NCBI GenBank assembly: GCA_000469685.2
Contig: LS997565.1
Location: 16,117,235-16,181,234, forward strand
Direction of reading: 5' to 3'
DNA length: 64,000 bases
From: Haemonchus contortus
Taxonomy: Eukaryota > Nematoda > Chromadorea > Rhabditida > Trichostrongylidae
Under the pieces are notes generated by a model. That model was not told where the DNA came from. It made no database searches and saw only the letters and a program-made list of their open reading frames with translations. The translations under genes were made by a program, and so were the position numbers. Below, in pieces: positions 25,006 to 38,458 of this stretch (positions are counted from its first letter, which is position 1; each line of letters begins with the position of its first letter).

Positions 25006-28000
25006 TCAGCTTATTGGATCAGTCCAGGACCGCAAAAGTTTTGAATGCCTTTTCAATGGATAGCACGAACCAGCCTTTCTGTTCAAGGCAATAATTCTAT
25101 GTTCCCATACACCATACAAATCTTTTACCAAGGAAGTGATCCAGTAGCGCTTGGAGATCCAGTCAGCGGGAGCTGACCTGGGTTTCGATATCCGGCTCAC
25201 GCATGCTGTAGCCGCGGCACTTGGCACTATATATACCATTCCCGCCTTAAACTACCTAACCAGCTATCACTCCATCATTAGGAAGGCAGTTCGTAAAAAT
25301 AATGCAGCGTTGGACATCTAACGGTAAATTAGTGTGTCAGTCGGGGAGAAAAGGGGTAGAAAAATCAAAAGAATTGCAACTGACATCTCCGGAACAGGCA
25401 GACCTGGACACAGTAGTTTTGTGGACATTACAGTGTGGTGTTTTTCGGTGTGCCCATGAATTCAGGACCCATACCAAATGAAGTAAGCCATAATGGGGGA
25501 TCGTTTCTTCTGGCTTGAGAAACTACAATCTGCTCTTGGCTATCGTTTCTGGCAAAACCTCATGAAGGGTTTGGCGGGAGGAAAGGCACTGAAAAGTGCG
25601 CTTGTTGCTGAAAAGTGATATAATTGAACTCATTCCATCTTGGAAGTCTGTACAGTTGCTCAGCGAATGGTGGAACGATATCAATACATATGTCTAAATT
25701 CGTAGAAGGCCTACTATAATATGGTCGTTCTGGAAAGAGCTAAATTTTAGGCTCGGTCATTCTTCCAAGTAGGAGCCAGTAGTCTTCCGATCAGCAAGTG
25801 GCGTATGTACTTCATTGAAGGATAGTACTTGACCTGCGTAATTGTTGTTTACTCAACGGGTTTAGGAGGTGAACAGTTATAACTCGCGAGACGTACCGCG
25901 GTTCGAGTTGCCACAATGTTTACTCAGCAGATTAGCCATAGATGCTCATGCTGCTGGTCATTCGAGACATGTCAAAGCACAAGGGCTTTCCTATTGAGTA
26001 CTGTAGCCACGATTAGGGACCGTGCTACTATCAAAGTGACTATACTGGTTTGGTTATTGTTATTCAGTATACTGAGAAAGGAATTGAGCAGTAGAGTGAT
26101 GAGTCTGCCCTTCAAGGGGGTATGAGCCGTTGGCAATTTTCCGTGCTTGTTCCAATGGCTTATACCTCCCTATTTTGCTATCCCTTTTTAGCTCCAGGGT
26201 TGACAACCATACGGTATGCTTCAGGGTGAGGCCTTCACCTGTATCACCTGTCTTCACATGTATCATTATCTACCCATCTTCCCTTTTCTGTAACAACTTG
26301 GGAGCCTTTCCCAGAGGATTAATGTGCTCCGAGGATTCTGAAAGCGCTTTGCATGTGACTTCATTTCGAAATGACTGACTGACTATTTAATCTTCAAATT
26401 TTTCACAGTACAGGACGTGAGCGTCTCAGGTTTGGTTGTTACTCGGAAAAGAACGGAGTTTGATACAAAACCGTCCTGCGGAACTGGATGATCAAGTCAT
26501 TTTAAAACTGTTACGATGGTTCGCTTAGTTCCGTTCGCTCCGTGCTTTTGCCTTCCGACCTCAATATTAGCAAAGAACAACACCGTCCAAGGAGGAAAAT
26601 AATTGAGGGAAAGGACTAAAAGCCCTAGATTATCTGACTATTTTGTCAGAGAAACAATTATATCTGTTTGGATTCTTTCTGCGTGATTTCAGGCCTAACT
26701 CTAGAAATTTTTGGAGATCAATTTCACAATTGTAAGTGTTTTGAGTCGGCCATGTGGGTTACACAGAGCGCTATGAAGCTTAGTCCAAAATGAGCCATAC
26801 TGCATGTCAAGACGACTTCCTCGCGCATCCAACCGTTCTGTTGACGTGAAGTGAAGCATGTCTTCGTCAACGATGATGTTTGCCGTCGTCGACGGAGCGG
26901 AGCGGTAAGCAACTCACTCACTCACTAGCTGACACCATCACTTACCGCGAGTGCAAACATCCACCTGCTGAGCTGAGCTTTCCGGTTGCTTATCGCATGC
27001 CTTATCTGGAGCTCTGATCTGTATAGGATTTCCAGATGATGTCGAGTAAACGGGGGACTAACTGCGAAATTCTCGATGTCCTGTAGAGTTCTTGAGGTTT
27101 CTAGACAGTCCCAATGTTTTCTTCATCTGCTTGAAGGTAGTATCAAATGCATTTGGGTGTAACAGCTTGGTGCTAAATCTTAATACAGCATCAAGGTGGA
27201 CTGCCATACAGCTGGACTGGTAATGTTTACGACTGATTGGTAAGTTGTTGTGAAAATCACTGAAAGTAGTGATTTTTTGTGAATCAAGGAAGCACAGGAA
27301 GGCAATCTGGGAACAGTACATGGATGTACACTTATTATTTTACTAATCAACCATTTTGTCATCGTCATAGTACCATCTGAATCAGGAAAGGACTATTGCA
27401 AGAGAAAAGGAAAACAGCAACATGGCTTACTGTGTTATACTTCAGCCCCAAATTATGAGAGCATAACATACATCACCTTCCAAGACCCGAAAAATACATT
27501 GTTTATCAATAGGAGTAACACAAAACCATATAAAATCAACTAAGGTATTACCCTTTAAGCCAACGGTATTCTTGCCATTCGCTAAGTGAGGCATTCTTAT
27601 GGCAACGTTTTCTGTCGATAGCGGTTTGAGCCCCATTTTTTAATCGATACTATCAACATTATTGATCTCAGTAGTGAAAATAAAATCCGCAAGCGTTTTT
27701 CGGATGATCTAGAATGAGCAAGTCCTACTCATTTGAATTACTTAAAATATCATTCCATGCTATCAAGGGCATATAGGGAGTGGCTCATTGTGATGCCTGG
27801 TTGAATAGCTCCTAGCAACTTTTAACCTATGCTACTTTACTCTTACCCATTTCATCTTCTTTGCTTTTGATTTTGGAATTAACTGCAATGAGTACACCCT
27901 TGACCAGTGGTCAGAAGATCCTTGCCTTTCCCCATTGTCTATGGGGAAGTTGATCGGCCAATGTTGCTCAGTTTTCTTTTAGTTTCGTAGAGCGTTCCTT

Positions 28001-29440
28001 GCATCAAATTGACACAAAGTTGACTGTAGCACGATAGTAGTGCACGATGAACAGTGTTAATAAAAACTCAGAACTGCCGCACTGATGTTCACCAGCTGAT
28101 ATTTTTTTGGTGTCTTCCTCCCTCTTCTTGAATGGTATTGAAAAAACCTTCCTATCAAAGAAGCCGGACTTTTAGCACTCATTGGTCCCTATTTGATTCG
28201 TTTTTAACCCGACAACACAACGCCCCATGGGTATCTTAGGAATCACCGTCCGTCCTAGTGGGAAACTCTAAAAAACCATTTCTATCGTGAACTGAAGTAT
28301 CAGACGTAGCCTTCCCTCAACCAGTTTAAAACGAGAGAGGGAATGCTTGCTTAGGGCTATTCGGGTCTCTCTGCTTGTTTCCTTTTTTCAGTAGGTTAAC
28401 AATAAGTATTCGAGGGCAGTATCGGTTGGATCATTGCTTAATGGAGCAGCGAACGACCACCTTTTGAGACCTTTCATCCACTAATATTCCACTTCGGAAA
28501 CTCTATAACTAAGGAATAACGCTTCGATCTATATGTATAATGGATAGCTTGCAAGTCAATTGTTTGATTAGCGTGTATCATAGAAAGACACTTGAGAGCG
28601 GTGACTTGATACGACGAGGATATCCCCCTCCTGCTCTTCTTTACGAGGATATTCATTTCAAAAGGATAGACCGACAACGTCAGGTGCACAAAGCGCCTCA
28701 CAAGAGTTTACTGGTCTCTTCGGGAACCAAATGTCCCGGCTGAGGATGACCTTCTCGAATTTTTATTGCTCCAGAACCATACTATATCCCTATTAGGTAT
28801 AGTTAGTACCCAATAAATTCAGACAAGCCGAGAAACAAACATATCAAACTCATCCTATAATATGAGAACAGAGATCACTGGAACTTCCTAGACAATTCAA
28901 TTATAATATATACAAATGTATTATTTCCATCTCCAGATTTTGAGAGTCTAGGCCAGTCGGACAATAGTCTCTATCCTCCATAACCCATGGCACTTGATGA
29001 ATGATGGCTGAAAGAAGATGACAATGTACACTATAGAGAAAAACGTAACTGTAGACATGAGCATAGCTATCATACTTTTTATATGTTCACTTTATTTCAG
29101 AAGTGATTTTGTTGCTGTGTGAGTTTGAGGATCCACAGTACTACAGTGAGTGACCCTTGTTGAGCTCAAGTGCGTGCCCTACGGGGTCTCAAACTTCAGA
29201 AAGGCGTGGAGGCGTATACTTACAACTTGTTTTATTCCATTTCCGCCTTTGAAGAGGGCGATACTGCTGGAGCATTACTCAATAAAGTTATACTAAGAAT
29301 CTCGTGAGAGTCAGGAAATGAGCTATGTACATCAAGGTACAGTCATGCCGGCGTTTATGGAAGCCCCTGGAAAGTAACGCATATTTGAACATCGCAAAAA
29401 GAATTTTATAACTATAAGTCGCTGGAGAGTAATCATGAGT
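25006..29440. other. No supported gene
   Basis: Many 60-90 codon frames on both strands, none with domain motifs or convincing splice chains. Minus 27058-27321 (87 codons) and minus 26060-26266 (68 codons) have protein-like composition at most. Confidence 0.3.
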
Positions 29441-29444
29441 CTGT

Positions 29445-29690
29445 CAAGGACAAACGATAAAGTCTTTGGGCGTCGAGCGCAGGAATGCACCCCGCACACG
29501 GCTCCCATTTGGAATGTAGTGTAGTAATGAATGTGTATGTGGCTTATACAGCGACCTGCTGTGGTCATCCAATGTACGAGTTAGTGCTTTTTCCTCCCAG
29601 ACGAGTTTGGTACCGACCGAGGGTGAAAGGGTTGGCAAGCCTAAGCGGATATCGTTCCAGGATTTCAACCGTAACCACCTCGTATGCCTG
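29445..29690 (-). repeat. tRNA-derived SINE copy (family A)
   Basis: Read on the minus strand, this shares the ordered landmarks of the other copies in the window: a degenerate B box (GGTTGAAATCC), ATATCCGCTTAGGCTTGCCA, TGGTACCAAACTCGTCTGGG, the transcript-like middle and the end with CGCCCAAAGACTTTATCGTT. It is moderately diverged. Confidence 0.75.
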
Positions 29691-29699
29691 GCTGTTTCT

Positions 29700-30708
29700 T
29701 TGTTTGTTTGTGACTTTTGCTTGTTTGTTTGCTTGTAAGCTACATACTTTTGGAAAAATCACGTATTTTCTCGCATAGCTGTTTGGCCCGATCACTAGAT
29801 CTTCGAGTTAAAGGCACTGTTCACAAAAAAGTGGTTTCAAAGATTTGCGCATGGTTTGAATTCGAAGCCCCCTCTGGTACCATTCGTACAGGAATGAGGT
29901 CGGAAAACGGCTGGATAGGGCACAATAAGGGGCCGGAGAGATATCCACGGTCGCCCTCCGCCCCTTGATCGGTGTCACGTTAGACGAGTGTCGAGACAAA
30001 ACAGATTGCTATTATTCGTTCTAGGACCCACGCACAAAAAGCTAACCGCCGAGTGATGAGGCGATGTTTTTCTCCCATTCTTCTTTCCTCTGTTTTTCTT
30101 TTTGCTGCCGCGATCCCTTATTTGATTTCCTACTCCTAGAGGCTGGAAAAGGAGAGCTACTTTTGCTGTTACTAAGGTTTTTTCGTTTATTTATGCTTAT
30201 AAGTGAATGAATTAAGGATCACCATTGTCTGTTCTTCGCACCAGGACCCACACGCGCGCAGTGAAACGCACTGTTTAGCTCGTCCGGGCGCCCCACCTTC
30301 TCCATTTTTCTGGTTTCATTCACGTCCAGCCCCCTTTTTAACGTTTTTTCGAGGCCCTTTTTCACTGTGAAAACTTCGATGCACGCAGTTTCTTCACCTC
30401 AGTCGCACTAGTTTCGATCTTGTCTTTCGTTTTTCATTATAATCTGGATTACCCAAAATCATGTTAACGGTGCCTTTAAATTGGTGTCCGTTGTAAACAA
30501 CATTGCTTTCGCAAAGTAGGCAGTCAATGGAAGGCCTGGATACGTCAACTTATCCTTATGTTCCTGAGCTTAGGAAGATACCCTGGTGACCAAAACTTTC
30601 TTGTTATTGAATGGGGCAAGCAGGTTAATGAGTAAGGACTTTGTTTACTTCCATCCAATCAGAATGATTTTTTTTTCAAGCAAGGGTTTTTTTGAAAGTT
30701 TTTATTTC
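29700..30708. other. No supported gene
   Basis: Intergenic by my reading; it lies 3' of the ShKT gene and may include its untranslated region. Confidence 0.35.
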
Positions 30709-33700
30709 TCACGATACGAACACGTACCTCGTCCTCGGTTTTGTTGCTGATTTCCTATAGACATCATTCATGTAGTACTGGGCTTCGCGACAAAACTCGC
30801 AGCTCCTAGCGCAATAGATTCGCATCGTGTTCCTACTGTAACTACAGTATGATAACATCCACAGCCTAAAGAAAGTCATGGGTAAGTAACCATAGAGTAA
30901 TTACCTGTAAGAATGTTCACACATTCCACTCTCAGCAAGTTCGGTACACGTTTCTAATTCGTCCTTGCATGGTGGCAAGCTGTCTGTAATGTTACAAATT
31001 GCAGTTACTTGTCGCTACTATCATGTGGGAGACAATGTTAAATAAAAGGGGAGGTCAGTAGAACCTTTCCCTTTCAGGCGAGTGCATCTTAACAAATCGA
31101 TGTCTCATGTGCATATACACATGTGTACAACACGTACTGAGGCTGTTGGTTGGAGCGATTGTTTTCCATGCGAAAGATCCCAAACTGGTGGAGCACTTCA
31201 CTCACCTGCAAGTGCCGGTGGTGTGGCACAAAGTCTGCAAGTTCGGGGACAATACTCAACAGCCATTGGAAGCTTGCATCCACCAAGTCGACGAACTTCA
31301 TCACAATCAATTTTAACGGAATCCAGGCATTGCAGGCCTGCAATTTTTGGCAGGTTGATGTGGTGATGGACGTAAATATTTGCAATGTTGCACAGAACAA
31401 AGATTTTGAGAAAAGAATATAATGTATCAATACATATGAGTTCTACCCTTCTGCATTCCACGTGCTGTTCAGGTCCCTGGCTTTTTTCAAAGCAATTCAT
31501 CGTAAAATTGATGATATCTTAAAATAGGACAGTCTACAGCTCTTTGTGAGAAGGAGACCTTACTTTATTTAGAAAGCATCAAAGCGTTGCAGGGAAAAGG
31601 AGTGGTCCCGCCACCCAAAGATGTCCTCAACATCACAAATGTAGGAACGTAGCAAAGACGTCGGTCGAGGAAAAGATGTTGGTGGTGGAAGAGACATCAG
31701 GCCGGGAGGGACGACGTCAACGTAAGTCACTGAAAGCTGATTTCTTGGAAGATGAAGGACGTGCTCAGCTATTTGAAGTAATACGGTGAAAGTCGTTCTG
31801 TAATGTGCAACAGAAACCGCAGACAACGCATAAGGAGACAAGACAAAAACTCGGAAAGTGGTGGGTCTAGATTGGGCGCTACGATGAGGTGAAAGATCCT
31901 TTGAAAAAATCTATTGAGGCGATCTGCGCAGTTCGTGTTCACTTCTGGACGAACAAGAGAAACTCCAGATGTATGAGGGAACAGTATTCACATCCTGAGG
32001 CAAAAGTGGAGGTTGGTGAGTATTCCCTTACCCTTTCTATCCTGCTCACAGGTGATGAGCGCTCGGGAAAACAATTTAAAAATAAAATAATGTTTCTGGT
32101 CCCCATTACAAATAGGAACAGTAGAAAGAATCTACCAGGCTGTACTGCCCAATCAGGAGAGATCGCCGACGAAGAATAGAAATGTGTGCAGAGATTATAT
32201 TGTTTCTGTGAGAGCAGAGAGCGAAAAATAGTTGGTAGGTAAGGGGGGGGTGGTGCAGGGACAAGTGGCACACTATCACACACGCATGGTCACGGGTTCA
32301 AATCCCGGTTCAATATCCGCGCGAGATAGCCAACTCTCCCATCCTTTCAGGGTCGATTAATCGGTACCGAAGTCACCTGGGAGGACACAACACTGGTTTG
32401 TAGATCGGCCGGCCACCGAAATTCATTCTGTAGGCAACACACGCATTCGCTGAGCCACTGTGATTCTGATTGGAAGTCGAATGCGGGGTCACCTCCCACA
32501 GACGGGCTTGATCAACGTTTTAAGACTTGGTCCTCTCCCCTTTAATAAGTCACTGAAGAACACCACAACTAACTTCCATTCTGACTCTATGTTTTTTGTG
32601 CCAAGACAGCGTCACTTCGATAAAAAAACAGGGTGGAGTCTCAATCCATCACAGAGTTGTCCATTAAATGCCTTACAATTCCTCTGAGAACTTCTAGATT
32701 CCACCTCTTCTTGATGGACTCTTACATGTGCCAACATCAAAAGTCAATGAAGGCACCCACCTACATCAAGGAAACTCCAAACAACTTTATGATAAAATTT
32801 AAGAGCTTTTTTGACATAAGCAAAGTCAAATTTGGAATCTCACCGTTGCAATTTTTGCATTTGATAGGGCACATTTTCATGTAGAAACCTGGCCTCGATA
32901 AGCATGATTCGGTGGTGAGCTGCGAACAAATAGCCGGATCCTTATCTCGACATCCTGAATGTAATTCCAGTGACCAACGTGGAATTTTGATTGGATTAAT
33001 TCTCTTTGATACATTCACGTAATTCATTGTAAATCTCGCAGTCTATCTTTTCATTTATCACAATGTATTCCGACAAGGAGAAACTTATTAATTCTTTCAC
33101 TCGGAGAAAAGTGTCAATCAAAAACTGGATAGACAGGAAGAGGTATAGTCGTTCACGTGTCACATTTGCAATTCTACAGTTAGTTTCTGCGATTTCCAGC
33201 GAGAAGGTGACAGTGTTTTCGTGATTCGAACCTACTTGGAGCCGTTCTAATTTTTTGAATTTGCATCTCACCCATGACAGACCTTGTAAAGTTTGGAGCA
33301 TGAAATTCACTAGCTGCATAGTGACTTTTAATTGAGCCCGACCTTAGAGTCAGTACCAAATTATACCAATCGGAAGCTCGAACTTACCAGCTATTCTCAG
33401 TCGCTTGGTTACACAGCAATTTGCTACTTTTACGAGAAACTATCTTCATTCTAGACCAGAAGCCAGAAGTCATATTATGAAAAGATTCAAAAGTTTTTCT
33501 TACCCTCACTGCTGAAGTATAATAGAAAACCAAAAACAAAAGACTAAGTTACCTAGTAGGCCGTTCGAAAAACGGTAGTGCAGATTCTTTCTAGAATGTT
33601 CTGTGGTTCCCTCGGAATCGCTATCTAAGGACATGATCTAAGTGTATGCGCGTAACATATCTGGCCTCCTCATCCTTGCATTTCTAGCCTTATATTGATA

Positions 33701-36700
33701 TTTTGACACATTCTCTTCTACAAGTTCGAATCCGGCACTACGCTGCTAGAGCTTATCCAAGCTCATGTAAACTACTTGGCCGTTGATAACCATTCAAAGG
33801 ATCTGTGCGCAAATCGCTCCAGCGTTTTGAAGCCTGAAGGAAAGGGAGTGGGGATGGGCCGCGATCAAGTGAACTGATCGCGAAATTACAAAGTCTTCGT
33901 ATACAGTGTTCCTTCCAACATTCCATATGCCTGGAAATTTTGGAGTTTCCGGCCCATACTTCACGAACACTTCAAGAATCGTAAGTATTGTCAGCCTTGA
34001 AAGTAGAAAATCCCTTCATTGCTTCAGTGTTCCAATCACGTTTTTTTTTCATTTGATAGAGCTAGTACCAGATCTTCTACAAAATAGTTGGTCTGACTAC
34101 TCTTCATTATCAAAGCACTTATAAGGTGATTCACACTAGTGCCAGCCACCCTCGTTAAGTAATGCACTGAGTGAGTCGACCAGATAAAATGTTGAAAATA
34201 AGAATCAGAATGAAACGAAAAACATTGCGGTGAAAGAAAGACTTAGAAACGAAAAACGAAAAAAGAAAAACGCTGTGTGGACACCTCGATGTCTGGATTG
34301 TAAACTAACCTAGAAGTGTGATCAGACTCGACAGGGCTAAAGGTTGCTCATCAAGTTTTCCTCTTGGAGAGCTCCCAGTAGAATCGTAGAAAATGTTAGG
34401 AGAAAATTTCGGAGGAGATGAGTAGACCGTTGCTGGCTGTGGGTTCATCCGCGGATCATACGGCTGATGTAGAGTAGGAGCGAAGTAAGGATATGATGGA
34501 GAGTGGAAATTGGGCATCAGATGATGAAATCCAAGAGAAGGTTGTTGCCAAGTAGAATGACTGGCCCTGAAAAGGCACATATTGGAGAAGATTTATTTCT
34601 TGGGCAGGCCCTCCAAGAACGAAGTCACCAACCTGAAAGCTGGGTCAGAAACAGGAGGGATGAGTATTGGGTATGCGAAGAATGAGGAACTGGAGTCGTT
34701 AATGTTCATTGCTGAAAAGTCCCCAAGACGGGCTGAAAGCTTGAAAAAAAGCCGGCTTTTCGAGTTTATAGATCTTCCAAATGTTGCATTGTTATATAAA
34801 TGTTTCATGAACATTCAACTGTGAGTCGTGCAAATAAGTTCGAAAAAACTTTCCCTCATTTCAGAAATTGGATAGATGGAACAGTTGCTTTCTGCTATTC
34901 AGCATTTAGACTTTTTACCTGTCGGAGGGTCGGAATAAGGGCTGGCGATGGGTTCGCCACTGTACCCATTTGTGGAGTATCCCGATTCTCTTGATTTCTG
35001 ATCATTCAGAGTCAACTGTTTGAGTAGCGGTGGAGATCTGAAAAAATACTTTGAAATTGCCGTCTTCTCCATCGGCCCTACCAGAGTACTACTGCCCATT
35101 TCGACATAAAATATATTTTCTGTTATTCTATTGCCTATTTCGACTTTGACGAGTATTTTGTGTCATTTTTCTTGATTTTTCTAGAGGAACGCACCTATGG
35201 ACTAGTGGTGAAGCAGCATGCTCGTCCTGTACAGTGTTGCTTTCGATGGAAGACAGATTCACTGGTTCTTTAGATGCCTGGAGAAAACACAAGCATCGTA
35301 TGAGGGGATACACGAACTCGATTAGAAAAATCTCAATTACACTGGTAGTGATGTCGTGTCCAGCAGGTATGGTGTTCGGTAAAACTACTTTTGGTTTTGA
35401 AAACTGAACGGCAGTCAGTGGAGTTCTGGAAGTCGACTTTGCACCTAAATTATAAAGGATAGCAGCAGTGATGAGTAACAGGATAGAGAGCGCTCACTGT
35501 TCATTGAAGTCTCACTTTTGTCCAAGCAATTCGAACTAGCATTCTTCTCAAGCACGTTGATATACCGGTGAATCTCAATCTCGCTAATTCCTTCCTCCCA
35601 CGCAAGCCTACATTCATAGTTGCTACTAGGCGCCCAAACCGGTTATATTTCGAGCTAAGGAAAGCTATTTATGATATATCTGGAGAAAATTCGAGTGTAA
35701 TATGGGAGCATATGCAACCTTTAATTGAAAAATTAAAAGACGAGGCCATAACTTTGCGCCATATTTTTCCGAAATTCTACAAGGAATGGAAGTGAGAGCA
35801 AAGCGTTTTGGCTAGTTATCTCGAAAGCCCCAAGTCAATGGTGGAATTCTGAGTAGTGTATTGATCTACACGTTTGAGTGAAAATTATTGCAAACCTATT
35901 GACTTTCGATTTGCCGTCCCTAAAATCTTATCTACCGCCCCGATCTGTTGAAAGAAATGTCAGGCTGCCTTTTTATTGTGGCTGCGTACCCTTGGTCCCT
36001 TCAAAACATTGTCCTGTTGGTTGCCCCGTGGTCTGCTTATGACACTTAATTTTCTGTATAATGCGGTGGTGCGCTACTATCACAAAACACCTGATCTCAT
36101 TGGAGCTATAAGAAGGTGCATACTTAGCATTCAGTTTTTCTTATGTAGAAGGGTCAGTAGTAGGGGTAAACACGGGTCATCAGACAGGGGGTGCTTTTAG
36201 ATTCGCCTAACCCCATGACAACCACAGCGAGCAGTCTGCAAAACTGCAGACTTCAAAAGGACAATACAGCGTCATAACTTCCTTGTTTTCATTTACTTAC
36301 TTTGCAGTAACTAGTTATTGTTGTTTACCCAATTGTATTTTTGTTTACCCAATTGTCATTCTATTTACACTGCTTCTGCATTGCAGTTCAATTTGTTTTC
36401 CGTATATGAAGCTTGATCAGCCTAGTTAAAGTCTATCAACAATCACAATCATTTCAATTTTCGAGTCCATTGGAGTAAAGTACCTTAAAGGCGGGCTCTT
36501 TTCTGTTTACTGCCCAAGGTACAGTACCTTCCCACCTGAATTACCTACATTTTGCACCACACTTTTGCGAAGTAGGGAAAGATAGCTTTTTTCATAATAA
36601 AGATCAATAAAGATCTTTCAAAAACGAACCAGTTCTCGAAGAGAGTTATTTCTCCAGAAACTAGAAGTCAGAGAAAGTTCTCAAAACTCTAAACACTGAC

Positions 36701-37874
36701 GGAAAACGTCTCGATGATAAATGGTCCACGTCAGAAGACAACTTACCATTCTTCTTTTCAGATTTCTTCTTAATGGGACGGCATGCTCCACAAAGGAGAG
36801 GACAGTAATCTTTCAGCATCGAATCACATTCGGGTTTCCTCGAATCCTTACAAGAAACGAAATGTGAGTTATGACAGAAGGCTGAAAATATCGACATCGC
36901 ACGGAGATATTGTCAAAATGTGGCATGATATAGAAGCAAGACCGAGTTCGATTTCCATTTCTCTATGAACCAAGATTCTCTTAAGGCCGATCGTGAACTG
37001 CCATGACTCAAGAAAAACGGTTTCTCCTACAGGAGATACGGAGTATACTGATTTGATCCCAATAGCAATAGTATTTAAACTTTGCCACCATTCTTCCCCT
37101 TAAAAAGCAACAGTATGATTCGCCGACACTTCTGTTTAGCTATCGCTCCTAATAATTAATTGTACTGCCCATGGGGGCGGAGGTGTAGGGGCAATGGAGC
37201 ACTATCTCACAAACACGGTCGCGGGATCGAATCCTGGATCGATATAAGCCTAGGACAACCGAGTCTTCCGTCCCTCCGAGGTTGGTTAATTGGTGCCAGA
37301 TTCGTCTGGGGCGACACTTAAACAGATCCATTCTTTCTTGGAAATATTTATCTTTCGTCTAACTAGAGCAGTATTACAGCATATTCATCTTCTAAGTCCA
37401 CATCAACGTGAAATCTCCTCTCCCTCACTTCCCTAACTCGCATCACAGAACAGACAATACATTCCAAATTAATCAATTTACTAATCAACTTGAGATCGTG
37501 GTCTTACTTCTTTGCCCCCAATCATATGTAAAATCAACACCGAAGTTAAAAGATCCATTAATTCTCAAGGCCCACTGAATTGAAGCTGGAGGATGTACTT
37601 GAAATTTCCTATTTCAAAACATGTAAAGTAGCCTGGAAGCGTGTATTAGATGAATAAAGGGCAGCCGAGTGTTTTGCGTGAACAAAACATCAGAAATTGA
37701 CTTACGTTCGCAGTCTCCGCACGTCTTCCTACAGTACTCCAGAGCATAGCCTGGTCGGACTGTACAGTCATTAGTATTGCAATACGGACTTTTGTCCATA
37801 CATTCCTTATCGATTTCGTCGATAAACGCAAAGGTCGTTCCGATCGTCATGATTAAAGCCAACCATGAACGCAT
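30709..37874 (-). CDS. Secreted protein with five ShKT domains
   Basis: Exons read on the minus strand: 37874-37706, 36881-36747, 32954-32844, 31337-31206, 30983-30905 and 30835-30728. The last may read through to a stop at 30709-30711 or splice at ACGAG/gtacgt. Exon 1 starts with ATG and a signal peptide (residues 1-16, ending TTFA). It then has a ShKT domain with Cys at 25, 32, 37, 48, 52 and 55. Exon 2 gives a second domain (Cys 59, 67, 75, 83, 87, 90) and a Lys-rich tail. Exons 3 and 4 each carry one domain and have phase-1 ends; exons 5 and 6 together carry the fifth. ShKT domains in nematodes occur in secreted proteins, some able to block potassium channels or modulate host immunity; the role here is not shown. 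Six more same-strand exons lie between exons 2 and 3 (separate entry). The join across that 3.8-kb gap is inferred. Confidence 0.75.
32238..32552 (+). repeat. tRNA-derived SINE copy (family A), near full length
   Basis: Starts with a degenerate A box (GGTGCAGGGACAAGTGGCAC). The B box GGGTTCAAATCCC follows at 32294-32306. The element continues through CGATTAATCGGTACCGAAGT, GGCCGGCCACCGAAATTCAT and GATTCTGATTGGAAGTCGA to an end with TTGATCAACG. This is the usual order for a Pol III-transcribed SINE: tRNA-like head, unrelated body. It lies in the long intron between ShKT exons 3 and 4. Confidence 0.8.
32996..33319 (-). other. 107-codon open frame just upstream of ShKT exon 3
   Basis: Starts with ATG and ends 42 nt before the acceptor of ShKT exon 3. 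It is Leu/Glu/Lys-rich and contains four Cys (for example ETNCRIANV and KIDCEIYNELRECIKEN). A possible phase-1 donor (TTAC/gtgaat) would give a 63-nt intron into ShKT exon 3, so it might be an alternative exon. No domain is recognised. Confidence 0.25.
34310..35607 (-). CDS. Six Ser/Pro-rich exons inside the ShKT gene
   Basis: Exons at 35607-35498, 35444-35341, 35277-35195, 35037-34919, 34711-34633 and 34566-34310 are flanked by AG/GT and agree in phase at every join. They encode about 250 residues rich in Ser, Pro, Asn and Tyr. Recognisable bits are EIEIHRYINVLEKN at the start, STNGYSGEPIASPYSDPP in exon four and PNFHSPSYPYFAPTLHQPYD in the last. The last exon ends in phase 1 (CTAG/gttagt), which fits ShKT exon 3 at 32954. 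The first exon needs phase 2, which does not fit ShKT exon 2 (phase 1), so a 3n+1 exon is missing or this is a separate gene. No domain is recognised. It may be a low-complexity linker between ShKT domains or a protein of its own. Confidence 0.55.
35568..35795 (+). other. 75-codon plus-strand open frame overlapping a minus exon
   Basis: The product is charged and helical in appearance (RKAIYDISGENSS, then LIEKLKDEAITL). It overlaps the first Ser/Pro-rich minus exon by 40 bases. No family is recognised; chance cannot be excluded. Confidence 0.2.
37166..37335 (+). repeat. tRNA-derived SINE copy (family A), 3' truncated
   Basis: Contains a degenerate A box (GGTGTAGGGGCAATGGAGC) and B box (GGGATCGAATCCT). 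It then has the family body, TTGGTTAATTGGTGCCAGAT and TCGTCTGGG, and stops soon after, missing the 3' half found in the copies at 32.2 and 38.7 kb. It sits in intron 1 of the ShKT gene. Confidence 0.75.
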
Positions 37875-37990
37875 CTATAAGTAATTCTACAAGAGAACGA
37901 GTGTTCCTAACGCTTAATCAAACGTTACATTCTGTGCAACAGTTTGAAAGCAACTGACATAAATAAAGCTCAAAAAGAACGGATGTAAAA

Positions 37991-38458
37991 ATGGTATCAA
38001 AAACTCTCAACTTTTGGAGAAATATTAGGCGCGTGAAGAGCAGAGCTATTAAAAGGACTGTGGAGGACGAAATCAATCTGAGTTTTAGTAGTTTTGATGA
38101 TAACCCCTTTGTGGCACTATCATCTGAAGTGAGGAGAAGCTCTCAAACTACGAGAAGAGTGATTCTTATCCCATCAGCAATCAGCTCCACATCAATACTT
38201 CTTCAAATGAGCCTGAATTGCTGGTTCATTGGGTCTTTCTTCGATTACATAATTTTCCTTAAGATCAACGATAAAATAATCGAACGATGTTACAGAAAAG
38301 AATGGATGAATAGAATGACTTTGTGGCTCAGGTCGGAAGTAGGATGCAGGCCAGAAATGCGATCAACACGTTCATCTGTGTGGATGTTTGACGAGCAGTC
38401 AAGTGCTTATGTCAGCACTACTCCGACCGCTGCCCACAAGGTGTCAGCAACTCTTTAA
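37991..38458 (+). other. 155-codon open frame divergent from the ShKT start
   Basis: The longest uninterrupted frame in the window. It begins with ATG 116 bases upstream of the ShKT start codon, on the opposite strand. The product starts basic (KTLNFWRNIRRVKSRAIKR) and has a hydrophobic stretch near residues 67-92. No domain or splice context is recognised. It could be a single-exon gene or chance. Confidence 0.3.
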
